Shown here: positions 1 through 7,965 of the stretch, piece by piece
How the letters are laid out: each line of letters opens with the position of its first letter
Position numbering within the stretch: position 1 is the stretch's first letter
Origin: Zhihengliuella alba
Lineage (GTDB): Bacteria; Actinomycetota; Actinomycetes; Actinomycetales; Micrococcaceae
Assembly: GCF_039538765.1 (NCBI RefSeq)
Contig: NZ_BAABCJ010000006.1
Location: forward strand, 62,001-126,000
DNA length: 64,000 nt
Direction of reading: 5' to 3'
Program-made: the position numbers and the translations under genes
Notes under the pieces: generated by a model
What the model saw: only the letters and a program-made list of their open reading frames with translations
The model's database searches: none
What the model was told of the DNA's origin: nothing

Positions 1-250
1 CATTGGATGCAGGTGGTGTCACCACGAACTCGGGGTTTCGGCCACGGAGCCGGACGTCGACGGAGCCAGGGGCGAGGTCGGCCGTGATCTCCGCCGCGGC
101 CTCCGACAGCGCATCGAGGAGGACCAGCGTGAAGGCGGAATCGAGCGAGCGCGTCAGCCGACGGGCGACCTCGACCGCGGGCTCGCCTGCGGGTCCGGCC
201 GACTCGACCAGTTGCTCCTGGAGTTCCTGTACATGTCTCGAGATATCCAC
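1..250 (-). CDS. HicB-family antitoxin-like protein (partial, C-terminus outside window)
   Basis: The minus-strand frame reads VDISRHVQELQEQLVES and later VRLRGRNPEFVVTPP, the pattern of the actinobacterial proteins annotated as toxin-antitoxin HicB family antitoxin, in which the VRLRGR-PEFVVTPP block is conserved. The GTG start (248-250) has GGAG just upstream with a short spacer, and no in-frame ATG is available. The gene runs off the left edge after 83 codons, so the C-terminus and any partner gene are unseen. A perfect 21-bp palindrome sits ten bases before the start and may be its own operator. The family name is from recalled similarity; the toxin partner is not shown. Confidence 0.7.
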   Translation of the reverse strand, partial: MDISRHVQELQEQLVESAGPAGEPAVEVARRLTRSLDSAFTLVLLDALSEAAAEITADLAPGSVDVRLRGRNPEFVVTPPASN

Positions 251-259
251 GACTCCATA

Positions 260-280
260 GTGACACCACTGTGGTGTCAC
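260..280. promoter_or_regulatory. Perfect palindrome upstream of the HicB-like gene (candidate operator)
   Basis: Arms GTGACACCAC and GTGGTGTCAC are perfect inverted repeats around a single T. It lies 10 bp upstream of the GTG start of the minus-strand antitoxin-like gene, the expected place for antitoxin autoregulation. The half-site GTGGTGTCAC recurs at 13-22 inside the coding region, where it encodes the conserved VVTPP residues. Confidence 0.55.
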
Positions 281-350
281 GTCAATACCGCTCGCTTCGC
301 CCTCTGCCGTCGGAGCCGCAGAGGCATCCGCCGCACGCCCGGAGCCAGCC

Positions 351-920
351 TCAGGGGCGGGGTCGGCTCGGCACCCCGCTGCGATTCAGACGGCACTGGA
401 GTCCTGCCAGCACGCACAGCGCCAAAGGCGGCACGGCTCCGCCGGCGAGCCCGAGGACCGCCGCGCTCGACGCGACGCCGGAGCCGTCCGGCGTCGTCCC
501 GCCGCCACCGAACGGGAGCAGCAGCGCCACCAGCGCGACGGCGGCGCCGATCACGAGGAGTCGCCGCCGCAGCAGGGCCGCCCAGAGGGCCAGCGGGACG
601 GCGAGCTGCACCGTGAGCGAGCCGAGCATGAAGAGGAGCACCGCCGCCAGGACGGCCAGCACCATGGATGCGACCGCGACAGTCCACAGTCCGGGTCCCC
701 TCCGGTAGCCGCTGCTTCCGGCGGCCCGGACGGCCGCCGCCGGGGCCAGCACCGGGACCAGCATCGCCAGGTAGACGAGTGCCACCCAGGCGTCCGTCCC
801 GGCGAACCACGGCACGAACAGCTGGGGCACATACGCGAGGGCGTGGATCCACAGCAGCCGTTCGGTGAAACGCTCGGCGGCCCCGGCGCCGCCGTCCTGT
901 CCTCCTGGTCCGCTGCTCAT
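351..920 (-). CDS. Small multi-pass membrane protein, paralogue of the 5031-5630 gene
   Basis: A 189-aa protein with about five hydrophobic segments (for example AWVALVYLAMLVPVLAPAAA and LFMLGSLTVQLAVPLALWAA) and no family I recognise. It resembles the protein encoded at 5031-5630 over its length: the WIHALAYVPQL and LRRRLLVIGAAVAL stretches match VIFGVAYLPSL and LRHRLLMLGTGVAF. I chose ATG 918-920 rather than the longer frame because CAGACT lies seven bases upstream, as at the paralogue, which suggests a leaderless transcript. Function unknown. Confidence 0.65.
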   Translation of the reverse strand: MSSGPGGQDGGAGAAERFTERLLWIHALAYVPQLFVPWFAGTDAWVALVYLAMLVPVLAPAAAVRAAGSSGYRRGPGLWTVAVASMVLAVLAAVLLFMLGSLTVQLAVPLALWAALLRRRLLVIGAAVALVALLLPFGGGGTTPDGSGVASSAAVLGLAGGAVPPLALCVLAGLQCRLNRSGVPSRPRP

Positions 921-1096
921 TGCCCCGAGTCTGCCGCCGGTCGGCCCGAATTCACAGCCGGCAGTCCGTGCGGCCGGCACCGGCCCGTCGCATGCGCGCT
1001 CCGTGGAACGACCCGCCCACCCGTGGCCTATGATCCTCGCAGGGGCACGGCGCGTTCGGCACCGGAGGCCTCTCTACTGTTTCCCCGGGAGTTCTC

Positions 1097-1903
1097 ATGT
1101 CCAGTGTCGGACTTCTCTACGTCGGCGCGGTGCTCTGCGTCAACGGTCTGGTCCTGATCGGCCTCGTCCGCCCGCGCGGCGCGACCGTCCTCAACTTCCT
1201 CGTCGGCGCCCTGCAGGTGGTCTTCCCGACGATCCTGCTGATCGAGGCCGACGGCGACCCGGCCGCGGTCCTCGCGGCGTCCGGTCTGTACCTGTTCGGC
1301 TTCACCTACCTCTGGGTGGGCGCCATCAACACCTTCGATCTGCCGGCCGAGGGCTTCGGCTGGTTCAGCCTCTACGTGGCGATCGCCGCCGTGGTCTTCG
1401 GCGGGGCGGCCATCGCCCTCCAGGCGGATCCGGTCTCGGCCGCCATGTGGTGGCTGTGGGCCGCTCTCTGGTTCCTGTTCTTCCTGCTCGATGGGCTGGG
1501 GCACACCTGGCTGCGGGTCCCGATCGGCTGGTTCGCGATCTTCTGCGGTGTCGGCACGTGCACCGCTCCGGCCCTCCTCCAGCTCCTCGGGCTGTACGCC
1601 CCCTCCCCCGCCGCCGGTGCCGCCCTGGGTCTGGCGGGCATCACGGTTCTCGTCCTCGCCCTCCTGCTGGGTCGGCGCTCGCTGCGGGCCCGCCGCATCG
1701 AAACCGAGGCCGAGCTCACCGGCGATCCCGAGGCGGCGGTCGCCCGGCCGGTCTCGGCTTCCGCCACAGCACCAAGCCAGCCGGACGCGGAGTCCGGGAC
1801 GATGCGCTCGAGCGGTACGAGTTCGGGATCCGGGCGCACCGTCGCCGACTCACCGGAGCCCGGCTCCACGGAGATCGCGGCGAGAATCATCACGCGGGGC
1901 TGA
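1097..1903 (+). CDS. AmiS/UreI family urea/short-chain amide channel
   Basis: 268 aa. The first about 200 residues carry six hydrophobic segments in the AmiS/UreI pattern: MSSVGLLYVGAVLCVNGL at the start, then LYLFGFTYLWVGAINTFDL and MWWLWAALWFLFFLLDGLG, which are typical of the family. Members conduct urea or short aliphatic amides across the cytoplasmic membrane and usually sit beside amidase or urease genes; none is present here. The last about 65 residues form a polar Ser/Glu-rich tail of unclear role. GGGAG lies six bases before the ATG. A TATGAT hexamer at 1028-1033 is a candidate -10. Function is by family resemblance; the substrate is not determined. Confidence 0.8.
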   Translation: MSSVGLLYVGAVLCVNGLVLIGLVRPRGATVLNFLVGALQVVFPTILLIEADGDPAAVLAASGLYLFGFTYLWVGAINTFDLPAEGFGWFSLYVAIAAVVFGGAAIALQADPVSAAMWWLWAALWFLFFLLDGLGHTWLRVPIGWFAIFCGVGTCTAPALLQLLGLYAPSPAAGAALGLAGITVLVLALLLGRRSLRARRIETEAELTGDPEAAVARPVSASATAPSQPDAESGTMRSSGTSSGSGRTVADSPEPGSTEIAARIITRG

Positions 1904-2028
1904 TCCCGCCCTCGACTGCTCACCGCCCGGCCTCGTCCGGCACCGATGCGTACCACCGCGGGAAATGTGACGCCGCGTTGATGCGGGATTTTGCCATGGA
2001 GACGTCCGTGTCGTTTCGTTGACTCACC

Positions 2029-2129
2029 ACCATCCCGAGCGGCCGAGAGATCTGGCTCGACGACGCCGCAGCAACCACCGGTGACCGCACCCCGCGGCCC
2101 GGACGGTGCTACCGCCAGGACCGATGGAG
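2029..2129 (+). ncRNA. SAM-I (S-box) riboswitch, copy 1, upstream of ssuB
   Basis: The core GAGAGATCTGGCTC...GACGCCGCAGCAACC, followed by GGTGCTACCGCCAGGACC, matches the SAM-I aptamer as found in actinobacteria. P1 is CCATC (2030-2034) with GATGG (2123-2127). The Shine-Dalgarno GGAG (2126-2129) of ssuB starts inside the 3' P1 strand, seven bases before its ATG. Folding of P1 on SAM binding would therefore hide the ribosome binding site, which implies translational control without a separate expression platform. Confidence 0.88.
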
Positions 2130-2136
2130 ATGATTC

Positions 2137-2955
2137 ATGGCTTCCACGCTGTCCGTGTCCCGCAGTACCGAAACTGCGCCCGCAGTGGCCTCGGAGAACC
2201 CGCTGCCCGTCACTTTCGAATCCGTCACGAAGCGATTCGGAGGGCGCACCGTCCTGAACGGCATCGACTTCTCCGTGCATGCGGGCGAGGTCCTGGCCAT
2301 CGTCGGCCCAAGCGGCTGCGGCAAGTCGACGCTCCTGCGGACCGTCGCTGGCCTCGATCAGCCGACGTCGGGATCCGTCTGGATCGGCTCGTCCCCTGTT
2401 TCCGGGCTGAGCGAGGCCTCGGCCTTCGCCTTCCAGGAGCCACGGCTGCTGCCGTGGCAGACGATCCGGCGGAATGTCGCACTGGGCCTCCCCCGCGGCA
2501 CCGACCAGGCGGCCGGCGCCGCCCACGTGGACGAACTGCTCGAGCACGTGGAGCTCTCCGCCCACGCTGACCACCGGCCCCGCGAGGTCTCCGGGGGCAT
2601 GGCCCAGCGGGCCTCGCTCGCCAGAGCGCTCGCCCGCCGGCCCGGCGTGCTGCTGCTCGACGAGCCGTTCGGAGCGCTCGACGCCCTCACTCGGCTCAAG
2701 ATGCAGGACCTGCTCCTGGACATCCACGCCAAGCATCCGGCCACGATCCTGCTCGTCACCCACGATGTCGACGAGGCCCTGCAGCTCGCCGACCGGATCC
2801 TCGTCCTCGGTGCCGCCGACGACCTCGAAGGGGCCGTCGTCGCCAATGTCATCGACGTTCCGGGTGTTCGGCCCAGGGACCGAGCCTCCGCCGAACTCGG
2901 CGTCCTCCGTTCCACCCTTCTCGAGAACCTGGGCGTCGACACGCACCGCCGCTGA
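2137..2955 (+). CDS. ssuB: Aliphatic sulfonate ABC transporter ATP-binding protein SsuB
   Basis: 272 aa ABC ATPase. Walker A GPSGCGKST is at residues 57-65, the Q-loop is in FAFQEPRLLPW, the signature is VSGGMAQR, Walker B is VLLLDEPFGALD, and the H-loop is in LLVTHDVDEAL. The FQEPRLLPW and GGMAQR patterns are those of the nitrate/sulfonate/taurine (SsuB/TauB) subfamily. It is the first gene of ssuB-ssuA-ssuC and follows a SAM riboswitch, so it should be expressed when SAM and methionine are low. It powers import of organosulfonates as a sulfur source. Taurine specificity cannot be excluded from sequence alone. Confidence 0.9.
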   Translation: MASTLSVSRSTETAPAVASENPLPVTFESVTKRFGGRTVLNGIDFSVHAGEVLAIVGPSGCGKSTLLRTVAGLDQPTSGSVWIGSSPVSGLSEASAFAFQEPRLLPWQTIRRNVALGLPRGTDQAAGAAHVDELLEHVELSAHADHRPREVSGGMAQRASLARALARRPGVLLLDEPFGALDALTRLKMQDLLLDIHAKHPATILLVTHDVDEALQLADRILVLGAADDLEGAVVANVIDVPGVRPRDRASAELGVLRSTLLENLGVDTHRR

Positions 2956-3064
2956 CTCCGGCATGAGTCCGGACGTCGGCGGAGTCCGGTGCGTTCCTGC
3001 ACCGGCCACCGCTTCGCCTCGTCGCATCCCTCCATCCAGCACGCCTTCGTCGCAAAGGAACACC

Positions 3065-4081
3065 ATGAGCATCCCGAACCACCACACCCGCCGCCGCCTC
3101 CTGGGCATGGCTGCAGTCGTCGCGGCCGCTGCCGCACTGACCGGCTGCGCCGGCGAGGACGCCGAGGCCACGGCAGAAACACTGAACATCGACTTCGCCA
3201 CCTACAACCCGCTGAGCCTGATCATCAAGGAGAAGGGCTGGCTGGAGGCGACCCTCGAGGACGAGGGCGTCGAGGTCAACTGGCTCCAGTCGGCCGGTTC
3301 GAACAAGGCCAACGAGGGCCTCCGCTCGGAAGCGCTGCACGTCGGTTCGACCGCGGGGTCCGCGGCCCTGCTGGCCCGGGCCAACGGCGCACCGATCAAG
3401 ACGATCGCCCTGTACTCGCAGCCGGAGTGGTCCGCCATCGTCACGCCCGAGGGCTCCGACATCGAATCCGTCGAGGATCTGAAGGGCAAGAAGGTCGCGG
3501 CCACGAAAGGGACCGACCCGTACTTCTTCCTGGTGCAAGCGCTCCAGGCCCACGGCCTGACGGTCGACGACGTCACGATCGAGAACCTGCAGCACGCCGA
3601 TGGCTGGGGCGCGCTCAACAACGGTTCCGTCGACGCGTGGGCGGGGCTCGACCCGATCATGGCCGGTGCCGAGGAGGAGGGCGCCCAACTGGTCTACCGG
3701 AACCTCGACTTCAACACGTACGGGTTCCTGAACGCCACGGAGGAATTCCTGGAGAACGAGCCCGAGTTGGCTCAGGCCGTGGTCGACGCATACCAGAAGG
3801 CTCAAGAGTGGGCCGCGGAGAACCCGGAGGAGACGGCGCAGATCCTGGCCGAGGAAGCCGGTCTCGAACAGCCCATCGCGGACAAGGTCATCCTGGAGCG
3901 CTCGAACCTCGACGTCGATCCGGTCCCAGGCGAGGCCCAGCGGGAGGTCCTCGAGGCCGTCGGACCGATCTTCGTCGAGATCGGGGACGTGTCCGAGCAG
4001 GCCAGCATCGACGAGGCGGTCGACACGCTGTTCGAACCGTCGTTCGCGGAGGATGCCGACGCCTCCACCCTCAAGGAGTAG
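3065..4081 (+). CDS. ssuA: Sulfonate-binding lipoprotein SsuA
   Basis: 338 aa. The N-terminal RRRLLGMAAVVAAAAALTGC is a lipoprotein signal ending in an LTGC lipobox, so the mature protein should be anchored to the outer face of the membrane. The body has the SsuA/NMT1-type pattern (NPLSLIIKEKGWLE, LHVGSTAGSAALLARANGAP, DLKGKKVAATKGT, WAGLDPIMAGAEEEGA). It delivers sulfonates to SsuC/SsuB. AAAGGAA lies a few bases before ATG 3065; longer upstream frames lack this. A short hairpin-prone spacer of 109 bases separates it from ssuB. Confidence 0.9.
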   Translation: MSIPNHHTRRRLLGMAAVVAAAAALTGCAGEDAEATAETLNIDFATYNPLSLIIKEKGWLEATLEDEGVEVNWLQSAGSNKANEGLRSEALHVGSTAGSAALLARANGAPIKTIALYSQPEWSAIVTPEGSDIESVEDLKGKKVAATKGTDPYFFLVQALQAHGLTVDDVTIENLQHADGWGALNNGSVDAWAGLDPIMAGAEEEGAQLVYRNLDFNTYGFLNATEEFLENEPELAQAVVDAYQKAQEWAAENPEETAQILAEEAGLEQPIADKVILERSNLDVDPVPGEAQREVLEAVGPIFVEIGDVSEQASIDEAVDTLFEPSFAEDADASTLKE

Positions 4082-4084
4082 GGC

Positions 4085-5014
4085 ATGAGCGCCTCCTCCG
4101 AAACGCAAGACCACCGGAGCAACCAGGTCTATGGCGGTACAGCTCACGTCTCCGTGGGCTCGTACGGGTCCAGCGCGGCGGGGTCAGGTGACACCCCCGA
4201 GGCCTCCGGCGTCGCACCGCAGACGGGCGCGGCGTCCGGACGCCCGCGCCGGCAGCTGCTGAACACTGCGGGAGGGCGCGTGCTGGTGGGCCTCATCGTG
4301 CCCGTCGCCATGCTGGCCGCCTGGTACGTCACGACGGCCGCCGGACTCTTCTCCCCCGTTCAGCTCCCCTCGCCCGCATCGGTCTGGAGCGCGGCAGACG
4401 AGCTGGTCCACCGCGGCGAGCTGTGGAATCACATCGGTATCTCGACGCAGCGCGTGCTCCTCGGGTTCGGCATCGGTGGGTTCCTGGGTCTGGCTGTCGG
4501 TTCCCTCGTCGGCCTGTCCCGGATCGCTGACGCCTTGTTCAGCCCCACGATCGGCGCGTTCCGTGCCGTCCCCTCACTGGCCTGGGTGCCTCTGCTCATC
4601 CTCTGGATGCAGATCGGCGAGGACTCCAAAGTCACGTTGATCGCCATCGGCGCGTTCTTTCCGGTCTTCACCACCGTGTACCTGGCGTTGCGGCACGTCG
4701 ACCGGAACCTGATCGAGGCGGCCCGGGCCTTCGGCCTACGCGGTCTTCAATTGCTGACCACGGTCCAGCTGCCCGCCGTCGTTCCCTCGATCTTCTCCGG
4801 ACTGCGATTGGCCTTGGCCCAGGCATGGCTGTTCCTCGTCGCGGCCGAGCTCATCGCTTCTTCGATGGGTCTCGGTTTCCTGCTGACCGACTCCCAGTAC
4901 AACGGACGCACGGACCGGCTGCTCCTGGCGATCGTGCTGCTGGCGGTCATCGGCAAGACCTCGGACGCGCTCCTGGGACTTGTGGAACGCTGGGCCATCA
5001 GACGCTGGGCGTGA
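4085..5014 (+). CDS. ssuC: Sulfonate ABC transporter permease SsuC
   Basis: 309 aa with about six transmembrane segments after a long polar N-terminal extension of some 60 residues. The cytoplasmic EAA loop (EAARAFGLRGLQLLTTVQLP) that docks the ATPase is present, as are the SsuC-like stretches FRAVPSLAWVPLLILW and SMGLGFLLTDSQ. The ATG lies three bases after the ssuA stop, within GGAGTAGGGC, so the two are translationally coupled. The extended N-terminus is unusual for the family. No SsuD monooxygenase follows directly; the nearest organosulfur monooxygenase is sfnG at 15.7 kb. Confidence 0.9.
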   Translation: MSASSETQDHRSNQVYGGTAHVSVGSYGSSAAGSGDTPEASGVAPQTGAASGRPRRQLLNTAGGRVLVGLIVPVAMLAAWYVTTAAGLFSPVQLPSPASVWSAADELVHRGELWNHIGISTQRVLLGFGIGGFLGLAVGSLVGLSRIADALFSPTIGAFRAVPSLAWVPLLILWMQIGEDSKVTLIAIGAFFPVFTTVYLALRHVDRNLIEAARAFGLRGLQLLTTVQLPAVVPSIFSGLRLALAQAWLFLVAAELIASSMGLGFLLTDSQYNGRTDRLLLAIVLLAVIGKTSDALLGLVERWAIRRWA

Positions 5015-5030
5015 AGGCCTCCCTCGACGG

Positions 5031-5630
5031 CTATCCGGCCGGTGCCGCGTTCCGGCGGAACTGGATGACCGCCAGCACGAGGAGCGTCGCCGGCGGCACG
5101 ATCCGTACCGCCCAAGCCAACGCCGACCCGTCCAGCAGGAACAGAGGGCCGTCGAGGGCCACGACGATGTCCTCGGCGACCTTGGGCAGGGCGACGACGA
5201 CGAAGGCGACCCCCGTGCCGAGCATCAGCAATCGATGGCGCAGGATGAGCGCCCAGAGGATGAGCTGAACGATCAAGGCCATGACGAGATGCCCGGTCAC
5301 CACCGTCGCCCCGACGGCGACGGCACCCACTTGCCATGCGGTTCGGCGGAAGTCGGGGAAGCGGCGCGACGTGAGCAACACCGCCGCCGCAGCCAGCAGC
5401 GGTACGGCCATGAGGATCAGGGAGGTCCAGAAGGCCCAGCCCAGGGCCTCCGGGGTCGGGGTGGAGCTTCTCAGGACCATCATCCACGCGAGACTCGGCA
5501 GATAGGCCACGCCGAAGATCACCAGCAAGCGCGCCACGAAGGCATCGTCCTGGGCGGTCGCGGGCGGCGGGAACGACGGCGTGCGGCTCCCCTGCCCGTT
5601 CGTCGCGTCATTCAGCATCGGCTTCCCCAT
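5031..5630 (-). CDS. Small multi-pass membrane protein, paralogue of the 351-920 gene
   Basis: 199 aa, about five hydrophobic segments, no recognised family. It matches the 351-920 product in several blocks and in its upstream sequence: both start codons are preceded by GCAGACTCGGGGC. I chose ATG 5628-5630 because it keeps that shared context, with CAGACT six bases upstream (leaderless type). A second in-frame ATG four codons later has a purine-rich stretch before it and is possible. It converges on ssuC with a 16-base gap and is divergent from the second riboswitch. Function unknown. Confidence 0.65.
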   Translation of the reverse strand: MGKPMLNDATNGQGSRTPSFPPPATAQDDAFVARLLVIFGVAYLPSLAWMMVLRSSTPTPEALGWAFWTSLILMAVPLLAAAAVLLTSRRFPDFRRTAWQVGAVAVGATVVTGHLVMALIVQLILWALILRHRLLMLGTGVAFVVVALPKVAEDIVVALDGPLFLLDGSALAWAVRIVPPATLLVLAVIQFRRNAAPAG

Positions 5631-5769
5631 GCCCCGAGTCTGCTTCCCGCCGCACGGGAAAGCCACCCCCGCACCGATCACGGTTCCGTTCCGATCTCCT
5701 CCATCACATTGTTGCGCGCGAGGTCACCGGTTTTGCGCCCCGTTCGGTCACGGCGTTTAGTGGTGGGGA

Positions 5770-5871
5770 ACCCATCCCGAGCGGCCGAGAGATCTGGCTC
5801 GACGACGCCGCAGCAACCACCGGGGACCGCGCCAGCGGGACCGGACGGTGCTACCGCCAGGACCGATGGAG
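5770..5871 (+). ncRNA. SAM-I (S-box) riboswitch, copy 2, upstream of acs
   Basis: Nearly identical to copy 1 over the whole aptamer; only the P3 loop differs clearly. P1 is CCATC (5772-5776) with GATGG (5865-5869). GGAG (5868-5871), six bases before the acs ATG, overlaps the 3' side of P1, so SAM binding should block translation of acs. Confidence 0.88.
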
Positions 5872-5877
5872 ATGAGC

Positions 5878-7947
5878 ATGAGCGCTTCAGCACCCCACGC
5901 CGTCGTACCCGCGAGCCACGCCGCGGGCCGTGCAGCGTACCCGCACCCCGCCCGGCCCCGCACGGAGGCCGAGGCCGCCGAGCAGGAATGGACCGAGGCC
6001 GAGCGGCTCGCCCACTGGGACGCCGTGGCCCGCCGCCTCGACTGGGCCGAGCCGTGGCACACCACGCACACCTGGGTCCCGGCGGACCCGGAGACCAGGC
6101 GCGGACCGCAGATCTCCTGGTACGACGGCGGCCGGCTCAACGCCGCGGTCAACTGCGCGGATCGGCATGTGGCGGCCGGGCGCGGCGACAAGGTCGCGCT
6201 GCACTTCGAGGGCGAGCCGGGCGACCGCCGGACCATCACCTACGCCGAGCTGACCGAGCGGGTCTGCCAGGCGGCCAACGCGCTCGAGGAGCTCGGCATC
6301 GGCCAGGGGGACCGCGTGGTGATCTACCTGCCCGTGCTCGTGGAGACCGTGGTCATCACCCTGGCGTGCGCACGCATCGGCGCCGTCCACTCCCTGGTCT
6401 TCGGTGGGTTCTCCGCCGAGGCGCTGAGGTTCCGGGTCGAGGACACGGGGGCGAAGCTGCTGGTCACCACGGACGGGCAGTTCCGCCGCGGCCGCGCGGT
6501 GCCCGTGAAGGAGAACGCGGACGCCGCCGTGGCCGGGGAGAACAGCATCGAGCACGTCCTCGTGATCGACCGCACGGGTCTGGCCGACATCCCGTGGACG
6601 GAGGGGCGCGATGTCTGGTGGCACGACGTCGTCGACCGGCAGCCGCGCACCCACACGGCCGAGGCGTTCGATTCCGAGGCGCCCCTGTTCATCATGTACA
6701 CCTCCGGCACCACGGGGAAGCCGAAGGGGCTGGTGCACACCACCGGCGGCTATCTGGTCAACGCCAGCTGGTCCCACGAGTTCCTCTTCTCCCACCCCGA
6801 CCCCGCCCGGCGCGAGCGGGACGTGCACTGGTGCACCGCCGACCTGGCCTGGGTCACTGCGCACACCTACGAGATCTACGGGCCGCTCTCCAACGGCGTC
6901 ACCCAGGTCATCTACGAGGGGGTGCCGAACGCGCCGCACCCCGGCCGTCATTTCGAGATCATCCAGCGCTACGGCGTGACCAGCTATTACACGGCGCCCA
7001 CCCTGGTCCGCTCGCTCATGGGCTGGTTCCCGGACGGCGTCCCGGCCGACTACGACCTCTCCTCCATCCGCCTGGCCGGGACCGTCGGCGAGGCCGTGAA
7101 CCCCGAGGCCTGGCGGTGGCTGCGCGCGCAGGTGGGCCGCGACTCCCTGGTGGCGGGCGATCCGGCCGCCGGCATCCCCATGGTGGACACCTGGTGGCAG
7201 TCCGAGTCCGGGGCTACGGTCCTGTCGCCGCGACCGACCGACACGACGTTCAAGCCGGGATGCGGCACGCGGCCGCTGCCGGGCGTCGCCACGGACGTGG
7301 TGGACGACGACGGTCGCCGGACGCCGCCGAACGTCCAGGGCAGCATCGTCCTCACCCGGACCGGACCGTCGATGGCGCGGACCGTGTGGGGCGACCCCGA
7401 GCGCTACTACGCGTCCTACTGGGAGAAGTTCGTGGAGCAGGGCTGGTTCCTGGCCGGCGACGGCGCCAAGCTGGACGACGACGGCGACGTCTGGATCCTC
7501 GGGCGGACCGACGACGCCCTCAACGTCTCCGGGCACCTGCTCTCGACCATCGAGATCGAGTCGGCGCTGGTCTCCCACCCCGCGGTCGTGGAGGCCGGCG
7601 TCTGCCCCACCGCCGATCCGAAGACGGGGCAGGCGGCCACGGCGTTTGTCGTCCCGGTCGACCAGTCGCTCGTCGGCGGCCCGGGCTCGGGCACCGCGGA
7701 GGCCCTCCCCTCCGCGGCGCGGCGTGCCCTGGTCGAGGAACTCCGGGCGCACGTGGCCCGCGAGATCGGGCCGATCGCCAAGCCGCGCGACGTCGTGTTC
7801 GTCCCCGACGTGCCGAAGACCCGCTCCGGCAAGATCATGCGCCGGCTGCTGACCCAGCTGTTCGAGGGCACACCGCTCGGGGACACCACCAGCCTGCAGA
7901 ACGAGCCCTGCATCCCGGAGCTGCGGCGGATCTGCGGCCCGGAGTAG
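5878..7947 (+). CDS. acs: Acetyl-CoA synthetase (AMP-forming acetate-CoA ligase)
   Basis: 689 aa, a full-length ANL-superfamily ligase. The AMP/phosphate loop YTSGTTGKPKG is near residues 273-283, followed by the Acs-type HTTGGYLVNAS and DLAWVTAHTYEIYGPL, the adenylate motif DTWWQSESG, the hinge GRTDDALNVSGH, and the C-terminal catalytic lysine in PKTRSGKIMRR. It makes acetyl-CoA from acetate, ATP and CoA in the cytosol. ATG 5878 is preferred over three upstream in-frame ATGs because GGAG lies six bases before it. Control by a SAM riboswitch is unusual for acs. A link to the acetate released by MetY is plausible. Propionate or another short acid cannot be excluded. Confidence 0.92.
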   Translation: MSASAPHAVVPASHAAGRAAYPHPARPRTEAEAAEQEWTEAERLAHWDAVARRLDWAEPWHTTHTWVPADPETRRGPQISWYDGGRLNAAVNCADRHVAAGRGDKVALHFEGEPGDRRTITYAELTERVCQAANALEELGIGQGDRVVIYLPVLVETVVITLACARIGAVHSLVFGGFSAEALRFRVEDTGAKLLVTTDGQFRRGRAVPVKENADAAVAGENSIEHVLVIDRTGLADIPWTEGRDVWWHDVVDRQPRTHTAEAFDSEAPLFIMYTSGTTGKPKGLVHTTGGYLVNASWSHEFLFSHPDPARRERDVHWCTADLAWVTAHTYEIYGPLSNGVTQVIYEGVPNAPHPGRHFEIIQRYGVTSYYTAPTLVRSLMGWFPDGVPADYDLSSIRLAGTVGEAVNPEAWRWLRAQVGRDSLVAGDPAAGIPMVDTWWQSESGATVLSPRPTDTTFKPGCGTRPLPGVATDVVDDDGRRTPPNVQGSIVLTRTGPSMARTVWGDPERYYASYWEKFVEQGWFLAGDGAKLDDDGDVWILGRTDDALNVSGHLLSTIEIESALVSHPAVVEAGVCPTADPKTGQAATAFVVPVDQSLVGGPGSGTAEALPSAARRALVEELRAHVAREIGPIAKPRDVVFVPDVPKTRSGKIMRRLLTQLFEGTPLGDTTSLQNEPCIPELRRICGPE

Positions 7948-7965
7948 GTCGGCGCGGGCGGCGGA

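Noticed and set aside
13..25. Second operator copy inside the HicB-like gene
   Set aside because: The half-site coincides with codons for the conserved VVTPP residues, so it is probably explained by protein conservation.
1372..3201. 609-codon minus-strand open frame across amiS, the riboswitch and ssuB
   Set aside because: Arg/Gly/Pro-rich shadow of well-supported plus-strand genes; it crosses a structured RNA and has no family pattern.
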